Assembly: GCF_001280845.1 (NCBI RefSeq)
Contig: NZ_LGHP01000001.1
Coordinates: 4,261,093-4,325,092 of the forward strand
Length of the DNA: 64,000 nt
Direction: 5' to 3'
Source: Bacillus sp. FJAT-28004
GTDB lineage: Bacteria > Bacillota > Bacilli > Paenibacillales > Paenibacillaceae
The notes below the pieces were generated by a model that searched no databases, had not been told where the DNA came from, and was given only the letters and a program-made list of their open reading frames with translations. Position 1 is the first letter of the stretch; each line of letters starts with the position of its first letter. Below are positions 52,237-60,941 of the stretch, piece by piece. The translations under genes were made by a program, and so were the position numbers.

Positions 52237-52734
52237 ATGGCATCGATGGTTATTATGAATGAAAAAATACGCGCCTCCGAGGTGCACTTGACGGGCTTGC
52301 GAGGCGAGGATCTTGGCGTTATCTCGCGTGATGAAGCGCTGGCAAAGGCAAAGGAATTGAAGGTGGATTTGGTCTGCACCTCACTTATGAGCAGTCCTCC
52401 GCCATGCAAGCTGGTGGCCAAAGGGCAGGCGAAGAAGCAGGCTGATCAAGAGAAGCGAGGCGTTAAGGTGAAGGAGCAGCCTAGCAAAGTAAAAGAGCTC
52501 CGCTTGACTGCTCATATAGAGGACCATGATTATGATACGAAGCTGCGGCAAGCGGCGAAGCTTCTAGGCTCAGGCAATGGTGTGCAGCTAGTTGTAAAAA
52601 TTCAAGGCAAGGAAGGACCCAAAGCGAAGGAACTGCTTGAGCGCATGCTGAAGGATCTGGAGGGGAGCGGCAAGAAGCAATCCGGCATTCAAGTGAGCGG
52701 GAAGCAGGCGGCGGTGCAGGTGCTACCTATATAA
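52237..52734 (+). CDS. Divergent translation initiation factor IF-3 paralogue
   Basis: 165 residues with the IF-3 two-domain layout. The N-domain has MNEKIRASEVHLTGLRGEDLGVISRDEAL and a basic linker; the C-domain has KVKELRLTAHIEDHDYDTKLRQAAKLL and AKELLERMLKDL. Differences from standard IF-3 are notable: the conserved FRGRE-type segment is VKIQGKEGP, the N-domain ends LVCTSLMSSPPPCKLV, and no rpmI-rplT genes follow as they do after infC. It is probably a second, specialised IF-3-like protein that acts on the 30S subunit. IF-3 normally rejects non-canonical start codons. The SD is distant (AAGGGAG); starts at 52246 or 52255 are also possible. Confidence 0.8.
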   Translation: MASMVIMNEKIRASEVHLTGLRGEDLGVISRDEALAKAKELKVDLVCTSLMSSPPPCKLVAKGQAKKQADQEKRGVKVKEQPSKVKELRLTAHIEDHDYDTKLRQAAKLLGSGNGVQLVVKIQGKEGPKAKELLERMLKDLEGSGKKQSGIQVSGKQAAVQVLPI

Positions 52735-52953
52735 TAGCTTTACTGAAGGTGTGACAACAGAGACTAGCAAGGAGGAGGCGGCAGCTTCCTCTTGGAGCTC
52801 TATGTAGGTAAGCTGGACAGGATGGACGCTGTGATGAATGTTCGTGTGGAATCATTTTTATGATATTAATGTATGCGCTTACTTTTGTTTGTAGTAGTTT
52901 AGCAAGGTAAATAGTAATCGTTCCATAATGATCATTAGCGGGGTGAATTATTA

Positions 52954-55308
52954 ATGAAGAAAACATTGCATACAGGACCGATTAAGCTGCCGAGGCTGCC
53001 AGACCCGAAGCTGTGGGTGAGCAAAGCTCCTTTTGGGCTAGGACGCATTAAGCCCCATCATATTCGTGATACGCTCAAAGTAGCGTGGGATAACCGAGAC
53101 AACTTGCCATATGCCTATCGGATTTTGACGCAGGGCGTATGTGATGGCTGTGCGCTTGGCGTGTCCGGATTATATGATCAGACGCTGGACGGTCCCCATA
53201 TTTGCACGACGAGATTGAACGTCCTGCGGCTGAATACGATGCCTGCGATTAAAGCAGAGGTACTTCATGCAGATATTGATGAGCTGAGAAAGCTGGATAG
53301 CACGCAATTGCGCAAGCTCGGAAGATTGCCTTATCCGCTCATAAGAAGCAAGGGAGAACGCAGCTTTCGCAGGATTTCATGGGATGAGGCGCTAGACCGG
53401 ATTGCTGCCAAAGCGAGAATCATCGACCCAAAGCAAATGGCGTTCTACTTAACTGCGCGCGGCATTACGAATGAATCGTATTATGTGGCGGGGAAGGCTG
53501 CTCGGCTCATCGGGACGAACAATATCGATAACGCCTCCCGCATTTGCCATTCTCCTTCTAAAACAGCGATGAAGCGTTCCATTGGGGTAGGAGCTTCTAC
53601 CTGCAATTATAAAGACTGGATCGGTACGGATGTGCTCGTGTTTTGGGGCAGTGTGGCGGCGAACAATCAGCCTGTATCGACCAAGTATATGTATGCGGCG
53701 AAGCGCAAAGGTACCAAAATCATCGTGATCAACCCTTATCGCGAGCCGGCAATGGAGGGTTACTGGATACCGTCTATACCGGAATCGGCTCTCTTTGGCA
53801 CGAAGCTGGCAGACGATTTCTATCAGGTGAACATCGGTGGGGACATTGCATTCATGCACGGCGTCATGAAAAGCTGGTTCGAGATGGAGGAGGAGCAGTC
53901 AGGCTCAGCGATTGATCATGCTTTTGTAAGTGAGCATACGAAGGGTTATGAGGAGCTGAAGGCTCATATTCAGCAGCAAGGTTGGGAGCTGCTGGAGAAA
54001 TCATCAGGACTGACGAGAGAGCGGATGCGGGATTTTGCGGCTCTGCTTGCCGCTGCAAAGTCAGGTGTATTCGTTTGGAGCATGGGACTGACGCAGCATC
54101 GATTCGGAACGGATAATATTTCGCAGGTAGCTAATCTCGCGCTGCTCCGAGGTTTTCTCGGGCGGGAGCATTGCGGCTTGATGCCGATTCGCGGTCATAG
54201 CGGCGTTCAGGGCTCAGGCGAAATGGGGGCTGATCCGTTCAGCCTACCTGGCGGTGAGTTTAAAGGAGCGGATATCCGGCGTGTGGAGCAGCTTTGGGGT
54301 TTCAAGCTGCCGGATTGGCAGGGTGATATTGTAGGGGTGTCACTGGAGAACGCATTGCTGAATGAGCATTCTGACCGAAAGCTGAAACTGTTTTATACGT
54401 CGGGCGGCAATTTTGTGGAGACGATGCCGGATCCTGATTTTGTGAAGCGTTGTTTAGAGAGTGTTGATTTGCGGGTGCATCAAGATATTGTGCTGAACAG
54501 CTCGACGCTGCTGGATGCGCAGGAGGAGGTTATCGTTCTGCCTGCAATGACAAGGTACGAACAGCCAGGCGGCGGTACGTCGACCTCGACGGAGCGGATG
54601 GTCTATTTTTCACCGACGATCGAAGGGCCACGGATAGAGGAAGCGCGTGCGGAGTGGCAAATTTATGCGGATCTAGCTGCACGTATCCGGCCGGAGCTCA
54701 AAGCGGCGATCACGTTTAAAGACGCAGCTGCTGTGAGGAGAGAAATTGCGCTGGCTTCACCGAACTATGAGGGCGTAGAGATGCTGCGAAGTCAAGGTGA
54801 TGTATTCCAATGGGGCGGGGCATGGCTGTGTGAGGATGGTTTTTGCCCAACTGCTGATGGGAGGGGCAGCCTGCTGCCGATTGAACTGCCAGAGCTGCGC
54901 ATACCGGAAGGACATTTCTATGCTACGACAAGGCGCGGTAAACAGTTCAATTCGATGATTTATGGCGAGAAGGATGCCTTTAACGATGCTGGACGCTACG
55001 ACGTGCTGATGAATGAAGCGAATTTATCAGAGCTTGCTATCGCCGAAGGAGATGCGATCGTTGTATATAACCGAAGCGGGAGCTTCCATGGCAGAGCTAA
55101 GCAAGCGGATATTGCACCGGGCAATATCGAGTTGTATTGGCCGGAAGGGAATAGTCTATTCCCAAAAGGTGTATATGAGCCCTTTGCAGGCATACCGGAG
55201 TATAATGCATCGGTTATCGTGGAGAAAGCCGAAACCTATCATGCTTTTAAAGATACGAAATATATGGAGAAGCGGATTGTGGAGCTGGAAATCGAGCCGC
55301 CGGCCTAG
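52954..55308 (+). CDS. FdhF/YdeP-family molybdopterin oxidoreductase
   Basis: 784 residues. A Cys cluster near residue 63 (GVCDGCALGVSGLYD, then HICTTRLNVL) is followed by molybdopterin-dinucleotide domains: FYLTARGITNESYYVAGKAARLIGTNNID, RICHSPSKTAMKRSIGVGASTCNYKDW, VFWGSVAANNQP, LMPIRGHSGVQGSGEMG, and a C-terminal beta-barrel domain (GDAIVVYNRSGSFHGRAK). YdeP-like proteins are formate-dehydrogenase relatives whose physiological substrate is unsettled; in enteric bacteria the family is linked to acid resistance. FdhD, which sulfurates the molybdenum cofactor of such enzymes, is encoded 60 bp downstream, which supports an active enzyme. Confidence 0.87.
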   Translation: MKKTLHTGPIKLPRLPDPKLWVSKAPFGLGRIKPHHIRDTLKVAWDNRDNLPYAYRILTQGVCDGCALGVSGLYDQTLDGPHICTTRLNVLRLNTMPAIKAEVLHADIDELRKLDSTQLRKLGRLPYPLIRSKGERSFRRISWDEALDRIAAKARIIDPKQMAFYLTARGITNESYYVAGKAARLIGTNNIDNASRICHSPSKTAMKRSIGVGASTCNYKDWIGTDVLVFWGSVAANNQPVSTKYMYAAKRKGTKIIVINPYREPAMEGYWIPSIPESALFGTKLADDFYQVNIGGDIAFMHGVMKSWFEMEEEQSGSAIDHAFVSEHTKGYEELKAHIQQQGWELLEKSSGLTRERMRDFAALLAAAKSGVFVWSMGLTQHRFGTDNISQVANLALLRGFLGREHCGLMPIRGHSGVQGSGEMGADPFSLPGGEFKGADIRRVEQLWGFKLPDWQGDIVGVSLENALLNEHSDRKLKLFYTSGGNFVETMPDPDFVKRCLESVDLRVHQDIVLNSSTLLDAQEEVIVLPAMTRYEQPGGGTSTSTERMVYFSPTIEGPRIEEARAEWQIYADLAARIRPELKAAITFKDAAAVRREIALASPNYEGVEMLRSQGDVFQWGGAWLCEDGFCPTADGRGSLLPIELPELRIPEGHFYATTRRGKQFNSMIYGEKDAFNDAGRYDVLMNEANLSELAIAEGDAIVVYNRSGSFHGRAKQADIAPGNIELYWPEGNSLFPKGVYEPFAGIPEYNASVIVEKAETYHAFKDTKYMEKRIVELEIEPPA

Positions 55309-55368
55309 ATAGGGCTGTTAGGTAGGAATAAAGCATAAGCAAGCTGAGCGTGGAAGGGGAGCATTCGA

Positions 55369-56178
55369 ATGGATCTTTCAAACACGACCAAATGGCGCAT
55401 CCTCAAATACGATGGCAGCGCCCACTGGGAGAAGGATGACGACATCGCTGCGGAATATCCGCTTACCTTAAAGCTGGACGGTGAGGAATTTGCAACTATG
55501 GTATGCTCGCCATCGCATTTGCAGGAGCTGGTCATTGGTTTTCTCGCATCCGAAGGGGTCATACGTACAGCCGGGCAGGTGAAATCGCTGCGCATCGAGG
55601 AGGATGCGGGTTTTGCCTATGTCGAGCTTGAGCACAAGCATACGTTAAGCCAGGATCATTACGCCAAACGTTTTATCGGATCATGCTGCGGCAAGAGTCG
55701 GCAGTTTTATTTTCACAATGATATGCTGACGGCCAAAACGATTATGACCCGCACAAAAATATCGGCTGAGCAGTGCATTCGTTTTATGCGCGAGCTTCAG
55801 GAGGCATCCTCCGAATTTCGCAGCACGGGCGGCGTTCATAATGCAGCAATCGGAACACCAACTGAGCTGCTTGCTGTACGAACGGATATTGGGCGTCACA
55901 ATGCGCTCGATAAGCTGTTCGGCTATTGTTTGCTGCACCGTGTTCGGACTTCAGATAAAGTGATTGCATTCAGCGGCAGACTCTCCTCGGAGGCAGTACT
56001 GAAAGCAGCAAAAATCGGCTGCGGCATCATGCTCAGCAAGTCGGCGCCTACTGACCTTGCTCTTCGCTTGGCGGAGGATTTAGGCATCACCTGTGTAGGT
56101 TTTATAAGAGGCGGAGAGATGAATGTGTATACCCATCCTGAGCGAATCAATTTTGGCGATGGATTGACAGCATGGTAG
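55369..56178 (+). CDS. fdhD: Formate dehydrogenase accessory sulfurtransferase FdhD
   Basis: 269 residues. FdhD signatures are VCSPSHLQELVIGFLASEGVI, the cysteine motif GSCCGKSRQFYF, STGGVHNAAI, VRTDIGRHNALDKLFGYCL and FSGRLSSEAVLKAAKIGC. The protein passes sulfur from a cysteine desulfurase to the bis-MGD cofactor before insertion into formate dehydrogenase-type enzymes. It is the natural partner of the molybdoenzyme upstream. The ATG follows a GGGGAG SD. Confidence 0.92.
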   Translation: MDLSNTTKWRILKYDGSAHWEKDDDIAAEYPLTLKLDGEEFATMVCSPSHLQELVIGFLASEGVIRTAGQVKSLRIEEDAGFAYVELEHKHTLSQDHYAKRFIGSCCGKSRQFYFHNDMLTAKTIMTRTKISAEQCIRFMRELQEASSEFRSTGGVHNAAIGTPTELLAVRTDIGRHNALDKLFGYCLLHRVRTSDKVIAFSGRLSSEAVLKAAKIGCGIMLSKSAPTDLALRLAEDLGITCVGFIRGGEMNVYTHPERINFGDGLTAW

Positions 56179-56198
56179 TGATTGTATATCATTTTAAA

Positions 56199-56213
56199 TG
56201 AAAATCATTATCA
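56199..56213. promoter_or_regulatory. Fur box upstream of the ABC exporter
   Basis: TGAAAATCATTATCA matches the Fur 7-1-7 consensus TGATAATCATTATCA at 14 of 15 positions. It lies 24 bp before the start codon of the ABC transporter gene, so that gene is probably repressed when iron is plentiful. Confidence 0.75.
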
Positions 56214-56237
56214 CTACGTAAGAAGAAGGAGTTTACG

Positions 56238-57956
56238 ATGCTTTTACGCTTTTTTGCCTACTACAAGCCTTACAAGAAGCTTTTTCTTCTTGATTTCTGT
56301 TGTGCGGTACTGCTGGCAGTACTTGAGCTGTGCTTCCCCTTGGCAGTCAGTTATGTAATAGATACGCTGTTGCCGGACGAGAACTGGGGGCTCATCGTTA
56401 CAGCCTGCGCAATCTTGCTTGTGATTTATATCATTAATACTTTATTGCAGTATGTTGTTACATACTGGGGCCATATGCTTGGGATTAATATTGAGACAGA
56501 CATGCGGAAGAAGCTGTTCGACCATGTGCAGAAGCTGTCTTTCCGATTCTTTGACAACACGAAGACCGGTCATCTGATCTCGCGTCTTACGAATGATTTA
56601 TTCGAGATCGGCGAGGTTGCCCATCATGGCCCAGAGGATATGTTCATTGCTGCGATGACGCTCGTCGGAGCGTTCGGCATCATGGCGTATATTAATCTGG
56701 AACTAGCTATTCTTACCTTTGTTATTGTACCTATCATCATCTGGCTCGTTCTCATGTTCAACGGTAAAATGACGAAAGCTGCGAATCGGTTGTTTTCGGA
56801 TATGGCCGATTTTAACGCACGCGTAGAGGATACGGTTGGCGGTATTCGTGTTGTTCAAGCATTCTCGAACGAAAGCCATGAGAAAAAGCTGTTCAAGGTG
56901 AACAACCTGCGTTTCCGCGAGGCGAAGCTTATTTCGTACAAAATTATTGGTTTGAACTCTTCGATTACCTATATGCTGATGAGACTTGTCTCTGTATTCG
57001 TGTTGATTGCAGGCACATGGTTTGTTATTAAAGGCGATCTGAAGTACGGCGAGTTTATTAGCTTTGTTTTACTCACGAACATCTTCTTCAAGCCTATTGA
57101 AAAAATCAATGCGGTTATCGAGAGTTATCCGAAAGGCATTGCCGGTTTTAAGCGTTATGTGCAGCTGCTGGAGACAGCACCTGACGTTGCGGATAAACCA
57201 AATGCCGTGGAGGTTGACCGCTTAAGCGGAAATATTGCATATCGGAATGTTACGTTTGGTTATGAAGGCGAGGCGAAGGTGCTTCAAAATATCGATCTCA
57301 CGATCCGTGCAGGCGAGACGATTGCGTTCGTGGGACCTTCCGGCGCCGGCAAAACGACGCTTTGCAGCCTGCTGCCGCGCTTCTATGAAATTGAAGGCGG
57401 AAGCATTTCCGTCGATGGCTACGATATTCGCGATTTGAAGCTGGATTCGCTGCGGAAGCAGATCGGAATCGTGCAGCAGGACGTGTTCCTGTTCGCCGGT
57501 ACGATTAGAGAGAACATCAGTTACGGTAAGCTTGGCGCGTCGGATAAAGATATTTGGGAGGCTGCGCGCAGAGCGAAGCTGGAGGAATTCATCCATGCTC
57601 AGCCGCAGGGGCTGGAAACGGTAGTTGGCGAACGCGGCGTTAAGCTGTCCGGCGGACAGAAGCAGCGGCTTGCGATTGCGCGGATGTTCCTGAAAAACCC
57701 ACCTATTCTCATTCTCGATGAAGCTACATCGGCTCTCGATACCGAAACGGAAGCAGCAATCCAGCAGTCGCTGGCTGAGCTGTCTGTGGGCCGGACTACG
57801 CTCGTTATTGCACATCGACTAGCTACGATCAAAAATGCAGATCGCATTGTCGTCGTCACGGAGCAAGGAATTTCCGAGCAAGGCCGCCACGAAGAACTCG
57901 TATCGGCGGGCGGCATTTACAGCCGTTTACACCATGCGCAGTTTGGCAACAGATAA
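56238..57956 (+). CDS. Fused ABC exporter (permease-ATPase), predicted iron-regulated
   Basis: 572 residues, a half-size exporter that works as a dimer. Six membrane helices occupy residues 1-300, with the coupling region RFFDNTKTGHLISRLTNDL. The nucleotide-binding domain has Walker A GPSGAGKTT, signature LSGGQKQRLAIARM, Walker B ILILDEATSALD and the switch His in IAHRLATI. The near-perfect Fur box directly upstream suggests induction under iron starvation. Export of a siderophore or precursor is a reasonable inference, although no siderophore genes are in the window. A terminator follows. Confidence 0.87.
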   Translation: MLLRFFAYYKPYKKLFLLDFCCAVLLAVLELCFPLAVSYVIDTLLPDENWGLIVTACAILLVIYIINTLLQYVVTYWGHMLGINIETDMRKKLFDHVQKLSFRFFDNTKTGHLISRLTNDLFEIGEVAHHGPEDMFIAAMTLVGAFGIMAYINLELAILTFVIVPIIIWLVLMFNGKMTKAANRLFSDMADFNARVEDTVGGIRVVQAFSNESHEKKLFKVNNLRFREAKLISYKIIGLNSSITYMLMRLVSVFVLIAGTWFVIKGDLKYGEFISFVLLTNIFFKPIEKINAVIESYPKGIAGFKRYVQLLETAPDVADKPNAVEVDRLSGNIAYRNVTFGYEGEAKVLQNIDLTIRAGETIAFVGPSGAGKTTLCSLLPRFYEIEGGSISVDGYDIRDLKLDSLRKQIGIVQQDVFLFAGTIRENISYGKLGASDKDIWEAARRAKLEEFIHAQPQGLETVVGERGVKLSGGQKQRLAIARMFLKNPPILILDEATSALDTETEAAIQQSLAELSVGRTTLVIAHRLATIKNADRIVVVTEQGISEQGRHEELVSAGGIYSRLHHAQFGNR

Positions 57957-57976
57957 TAATTGGCTCATTAATTGCA

Positions 57977-58018
57977 AAGAAGGCTACCGATATTCATGAA
58001 TCGGTAGCCTTCTTTTTA
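57977..58018 (+). terminator. Terminator of the ABC exporter gene
   Basis: A perfect 15-bp stem (AAGAAGGCTACCGAT with ATCGGTAGCCTTCTT) around an 8-base loop, followed by TTTTTAT. Confidence 0.93.
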
Positions 58019-58190
58019 TAACGAGGAGCCGCAGCTTCCTAGCAGAATAATCACCGATAAGGATCCTGCTTTGGACTCGTACACTGAGCAGAAGCTCGCA
58101 CCCGACACCCCACACCCCACACTCCTCAGAGTCACACCTAAAGGTTGAATTTGCCGCCTACATTAATAGGTTTAATCTTAAGCTCGTCTC

Positions 58191-58378
58191 TGCATTGCAC
58201 AAAGTACAATAGAAACCTAACATAAGGCTTGATAGGAAGGGCTACGTTGCAGAAATGCAGCTGAATGAGCGTCGTAAGAGGTAATTTGGATTGATTTTGA
58301 GGATTCTATTGTAGAAACTGCAACGTAGCAGGGGAGGTTGCTTTAAAGGGTCCACTACATTGTATAAAGTGCAATGTA
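58191..58378. repeat. Four-box palindromic repeat element, copy C (inverted)
   Basis: Boxes at 58195-58209 TTGCACAAAGTACAA, 58246-58260 GTTGCAGAAATGCAG, 58309-58323 TTGTAGAAACTGCAA and 58360-58374 TTGTATAAAGTGCAA. Read on the minus strand they correspond to boxes 4, 3, 2 and 1 of copies A and B; spacings are again 51, 63 and 51 bp. It fills most of the 500-bp gap between the ABC exporter and the YitT gene, where I see no ORF. Confidence 0.85.
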
Positions 58379-58457
58379 GAAACTAAGCACACCCTCCAAG
58401 ATAAGCAGTTACGTTATAGATGCGCAGTGAGGTTCAGCCCCGCATTTGTTAACGTAA

Positions 58458-59123
58458 CTAAAGATCCAGCCTTGTTGATAATGAGGTCACAGCGTCAGAC
58501 GGTACTTCCTTTTTATCTTGCTTAGAGCCGGTCTTCCTTCTTTTATAGAACGACAAGTAGGCTGATGTAACGGCAATCGATAAAGCAGATAACAATCCAC
58601 TCTGAAGCGAGAATACAGATAAACTACTGATCACAACCAGAAGATCGAATACGAAGTTGGTCATTCCAGGATTGACGTTATATCTCTTCTGCAAATAAAT
58701 CGCCAGTATCGTCGCGCCTCCGAGAGATGCACCGTTACGGAACAAGGCGGTGATGCCTGCCCCAATGAATACTCCTCCAACGATCGATCCGATCAGTGAC
58801 GGAATCGTAAAGGCAGGTAATATGTCGTTCACAGCGCTTAATGAGGAGAGGAGTGCGATAGCAACAATGGAATTGAAGGTAAAGGATTTGCCCATATAAA
58901 AGTAGGAGAAAATTAAAAATGGAAGGTTGAGCAATACAAATAAATAGTGGAATGAGACTTGCAGCAGGGGAGATAAGCTTAAAGAGAGTCCCGCTGTTCC
59001 TCCAGTGACGATATGCGAATGCTTTAGAATGATTAATCCGCCGGTAGTAACGAAGCAGCCTATTGCAATATGAAGCCATTTATTGATGTTTTCCTTCATT
59101 TTGTTATCCGATCTCCGAATCAT
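58458..59123 (-). CDS. YitT family membrane protein
   Basis: 221 residues with five to six membrane helices: HIAIGCFVTTGGLIILKHSHIVTGG, LFVLLNLPFLIFSYFYMG, GSIVGGVFIGAGITALFRNGASLGG and FDLLVVISSLSVFSLQSGLLSA. This matches YitT (DUF161) proteins, which are small transporter-like membrane proteins of unknown substrate; the usual soluble C-terminal domain is absent, leaving a short basic tail. Start candidates are GTG 59126, ATG 59123 (SD AGGTGG) and ATG 59099 (SD GGAGAT). Confidence 0.85.
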   Translation of the reverse strand: MIRRSDNKMKENINKWLHIAIGCFVTTGGLIILKHSHIVTGGTAGLSLSLSPLLQVSFHYLFVLLNLPFLIFSYFYMGKSFTFNSIVAIALLSSLSAVNDILPAFTIPSLIGSIVGGVFIGAGITALFRNGASLGGATILAIYLQKRYNVNPGMTNFVFDLLVVISSLSVFSLQSGLLSALSIAVTSAYLSFYKRRKTGSKQDKKEVPSDAVTSLSTRLDL

Positions 59124-59275
59124 CACGTATGCACCACCTGCTTAAGTTTGTTACTATAAGAATACAAAACAGCACGAATCGGATATATGATAAACAGAAT
59201 GAAAATGATGTAAATTTATATAACATTGAATTAAATTACAGCCTTTTTACTGCAAAATGAAGGGGGCTAGTGATA

Positions 59276-59713
59276 ATGGATCAATTGGATCGAACGCTTC
59301 TCCAACTGCTGCAGGAGGATGGGCGAATGACGGTAAGTGAGCTGTCCAAACGATTGGCTCTGAGCCGTCCCAGCATATCAGAGCGTCTGCTGCGTCTACA
59401 GGAGAAGGGTGTCATTACTGGGTTCGGCGCTCGAGTATCGCCTGCTGCAATCGGCAGAAACATACAGGTGATCATTCAAATGAGCGAATTGAAGGTATTT
59501 CCGATGGAGTTTGAGAAGCGCATCATGAATGATGATGAAATTATCGAGTGCCACCGGGTAACGGGGACGGTCAGCTATATTTTGAAGGCGGCGGTAACGG
59601 GGATGGATGGGCTAAGCGAGCTCGTAGAGCGACTCATGCCTTTCGGAAATGTGAACACGTCGGTCATCCTTTCTTCTCCCGTGATGAACCGGACTATACT
59701 GCCGAAGGAATAA
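59276..59713 (+). CDS. Lrp/AsnC-family transcriptional regulator
   Basis: 145 residues. The N-terminal winged helix has LDRTLLQLLQEDGRMTVSELSKRLALSRPSISERLLRL, and residues about 65-145 form the RAM ligand-binding domain. Family members sense amino acids. A threonine-aldolase-like gene begins 30 bp downstream, so the regulator probably controls that gene in response to an amino acid. ATG 59276 was preferred over GTG 59270; the SD is AAGGGGG. Confidence 0.87.
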   Translation: MDQLDRTLLQLLQEDGRMTVSELSKRLALSRPSISERLLRLQEKGVITGFGARVSPAAIGRNIQVIIQMSELKVFPMEFEKRIMNDDEIIECHRVTGTVSYILKAAVTGMDGLSELVERLMPFGNVNTSVILSSPVMNRTILPKE

Positions 59714-59743
59714 ACAACCAATATAAAAAAGGGGTCTTACAGG

Positions 59744-60856
59744 ATGGAAAAAACAACGACACTAATTCAAGCATATAATCAAGCCAGCTACCCTTTAATC
59801 GGTCATGGAAGACGGAATGTGCAGGTGCTGAAAGAAGCGCTAGGGCAATGGGATGATGAGCAGGATAGCGATATGTACGGCAAGGGGGTACTAATCGAGA
59901 ATTTTGAGGAACGAATGGCAAGCCTGCTTGGCAAAGAATCGGCTGTTTTTTTCCCCAGCGGTACAATGGCACAGCAAATTGCGCTCCGGATATGGTGCGA
60001 CGAGAAAGGGATTAAGAAAGTTGGCTATCATCCCTTAAGCCACCTGGAAATTCATGAGAAAGACGGCATGAAAGAGCTTCACCATCTTGAATCGGTATTA
60101 CTGGCGGATGAAGAAAGGCCTGTCCTTCTTAAGGATCTGCTTGACCTGAAGGAAGATATCGCTTGTTTGCTTCTGGAGCTGCCGCAGAGGGAAATTGGCG
60201 GACAATTGCCGGAATTTGCAGAGCTTGAAGCCATGTCGGCATTTTGCCGTGAAAGAGGGATAAAGCTTCATCTGGATGGAGCTAGGTTGTTCGAGATTCT
60301 TCCTTATTATCGAAAGTCGGCTCGAGAGGTATGCTCGCTCTTCGATAGCGTGTATATCTCGTTCTACAAAGGAATTGGCGGGATTGCAGGAGCTGTCTTA
60401 GCCGGAGCTCGTGATTTTACAGAAGAATCGAAGACTTGGAAAAGACGTCACGGCGGTGATCTAATCAGCCTGTATCCTTATATTATCGCCGCAGATTACT
60501 ACATGGAGCGGCGGCTCCCGCATATGGAGAAGTATTATAGGGAAGCGCAGGAGCTTGCTGAATTATATAACGGGTGCCATCGAATGAAGACCATCCCTGA
60601 AGTACCTGTTTCCAATATGTTTCATGTTCACTCGACAGCAAAGAAGGAGCAGCTTGAGCTGATCCTAACCGATATCGCTATAGAAACAGGCATCGGCTTG
60701 TCACAGTCAGTGCGGGATAGAGGTGATGATGGCTCCTATTTTGAGGTTAACATCGGTGATCGGTATGGCGTGGCTCCCAAAGAATCTGTTGTAAAAGCTT
60801 TTCGACTGCTGGATTATAAGCTGCGGCTAGGTGCTGGGAAGACGCCAGCTAAATGA
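59744..60856 (+). CDS. PLP-dependent threonine aldolase / beta-eliminating lyase family protein
   Basis: 370 residues of fold-type I. Key segments are SAVFFPSGTMAQQIALRIWC (PLP phosphate), LHLDGARLFE (PLP-ring Asp) and the PLP lysine in YISFYKGIGGIAGAVLAG; KRRHGG is also typical of low-specificity threonine aldolases. It would cleave threonine or another beta-hydroxy amino acid to glycine and an aldehyde. It is probably co-transcribed with the Lrp-type regulator upstream. The exact substrate is not certain. Confidence 0.83.
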   Translation: MEKTTTLIQAYNQASYPLIGHGRRNVQVLKEALGQWDDEQDSDMYGKGVLIENFEERMASLLGKESAVFFPSGTMAQQIALRIWCDEKGIKKVGYHPLSHLEIHEKDGMKELHHLESVLLADEERPVLLKDLLDLKEDIACLLLELPQREIGGQLPEFAELEAMSAFCRERGIKLHLDGARLFEILPYYRKSAREVCSLFDSVYISFYKGIGGIAGAVLAGARDFTEESKTWKRRHGGDLISLYPYIIAADYYMERRLPHMEKYYREAQELAELYNGCHRMKTIPEVPVSNMFHVHSTAKKEQLELILTDIAIETGIGLSQSVRDRGDDGSYFEVNIGDRYGVAPKESVVKAFRLLDYKLRLGAGKTPAK

Positions 60857-60941
60857 AGGGCGTATTACACGTGAAAAGCTGCTGGTAGCAATCCATGATA
60901 TTAGCACATAAAGTGAAATGACGCTAAAGAAGGAGTGATCC

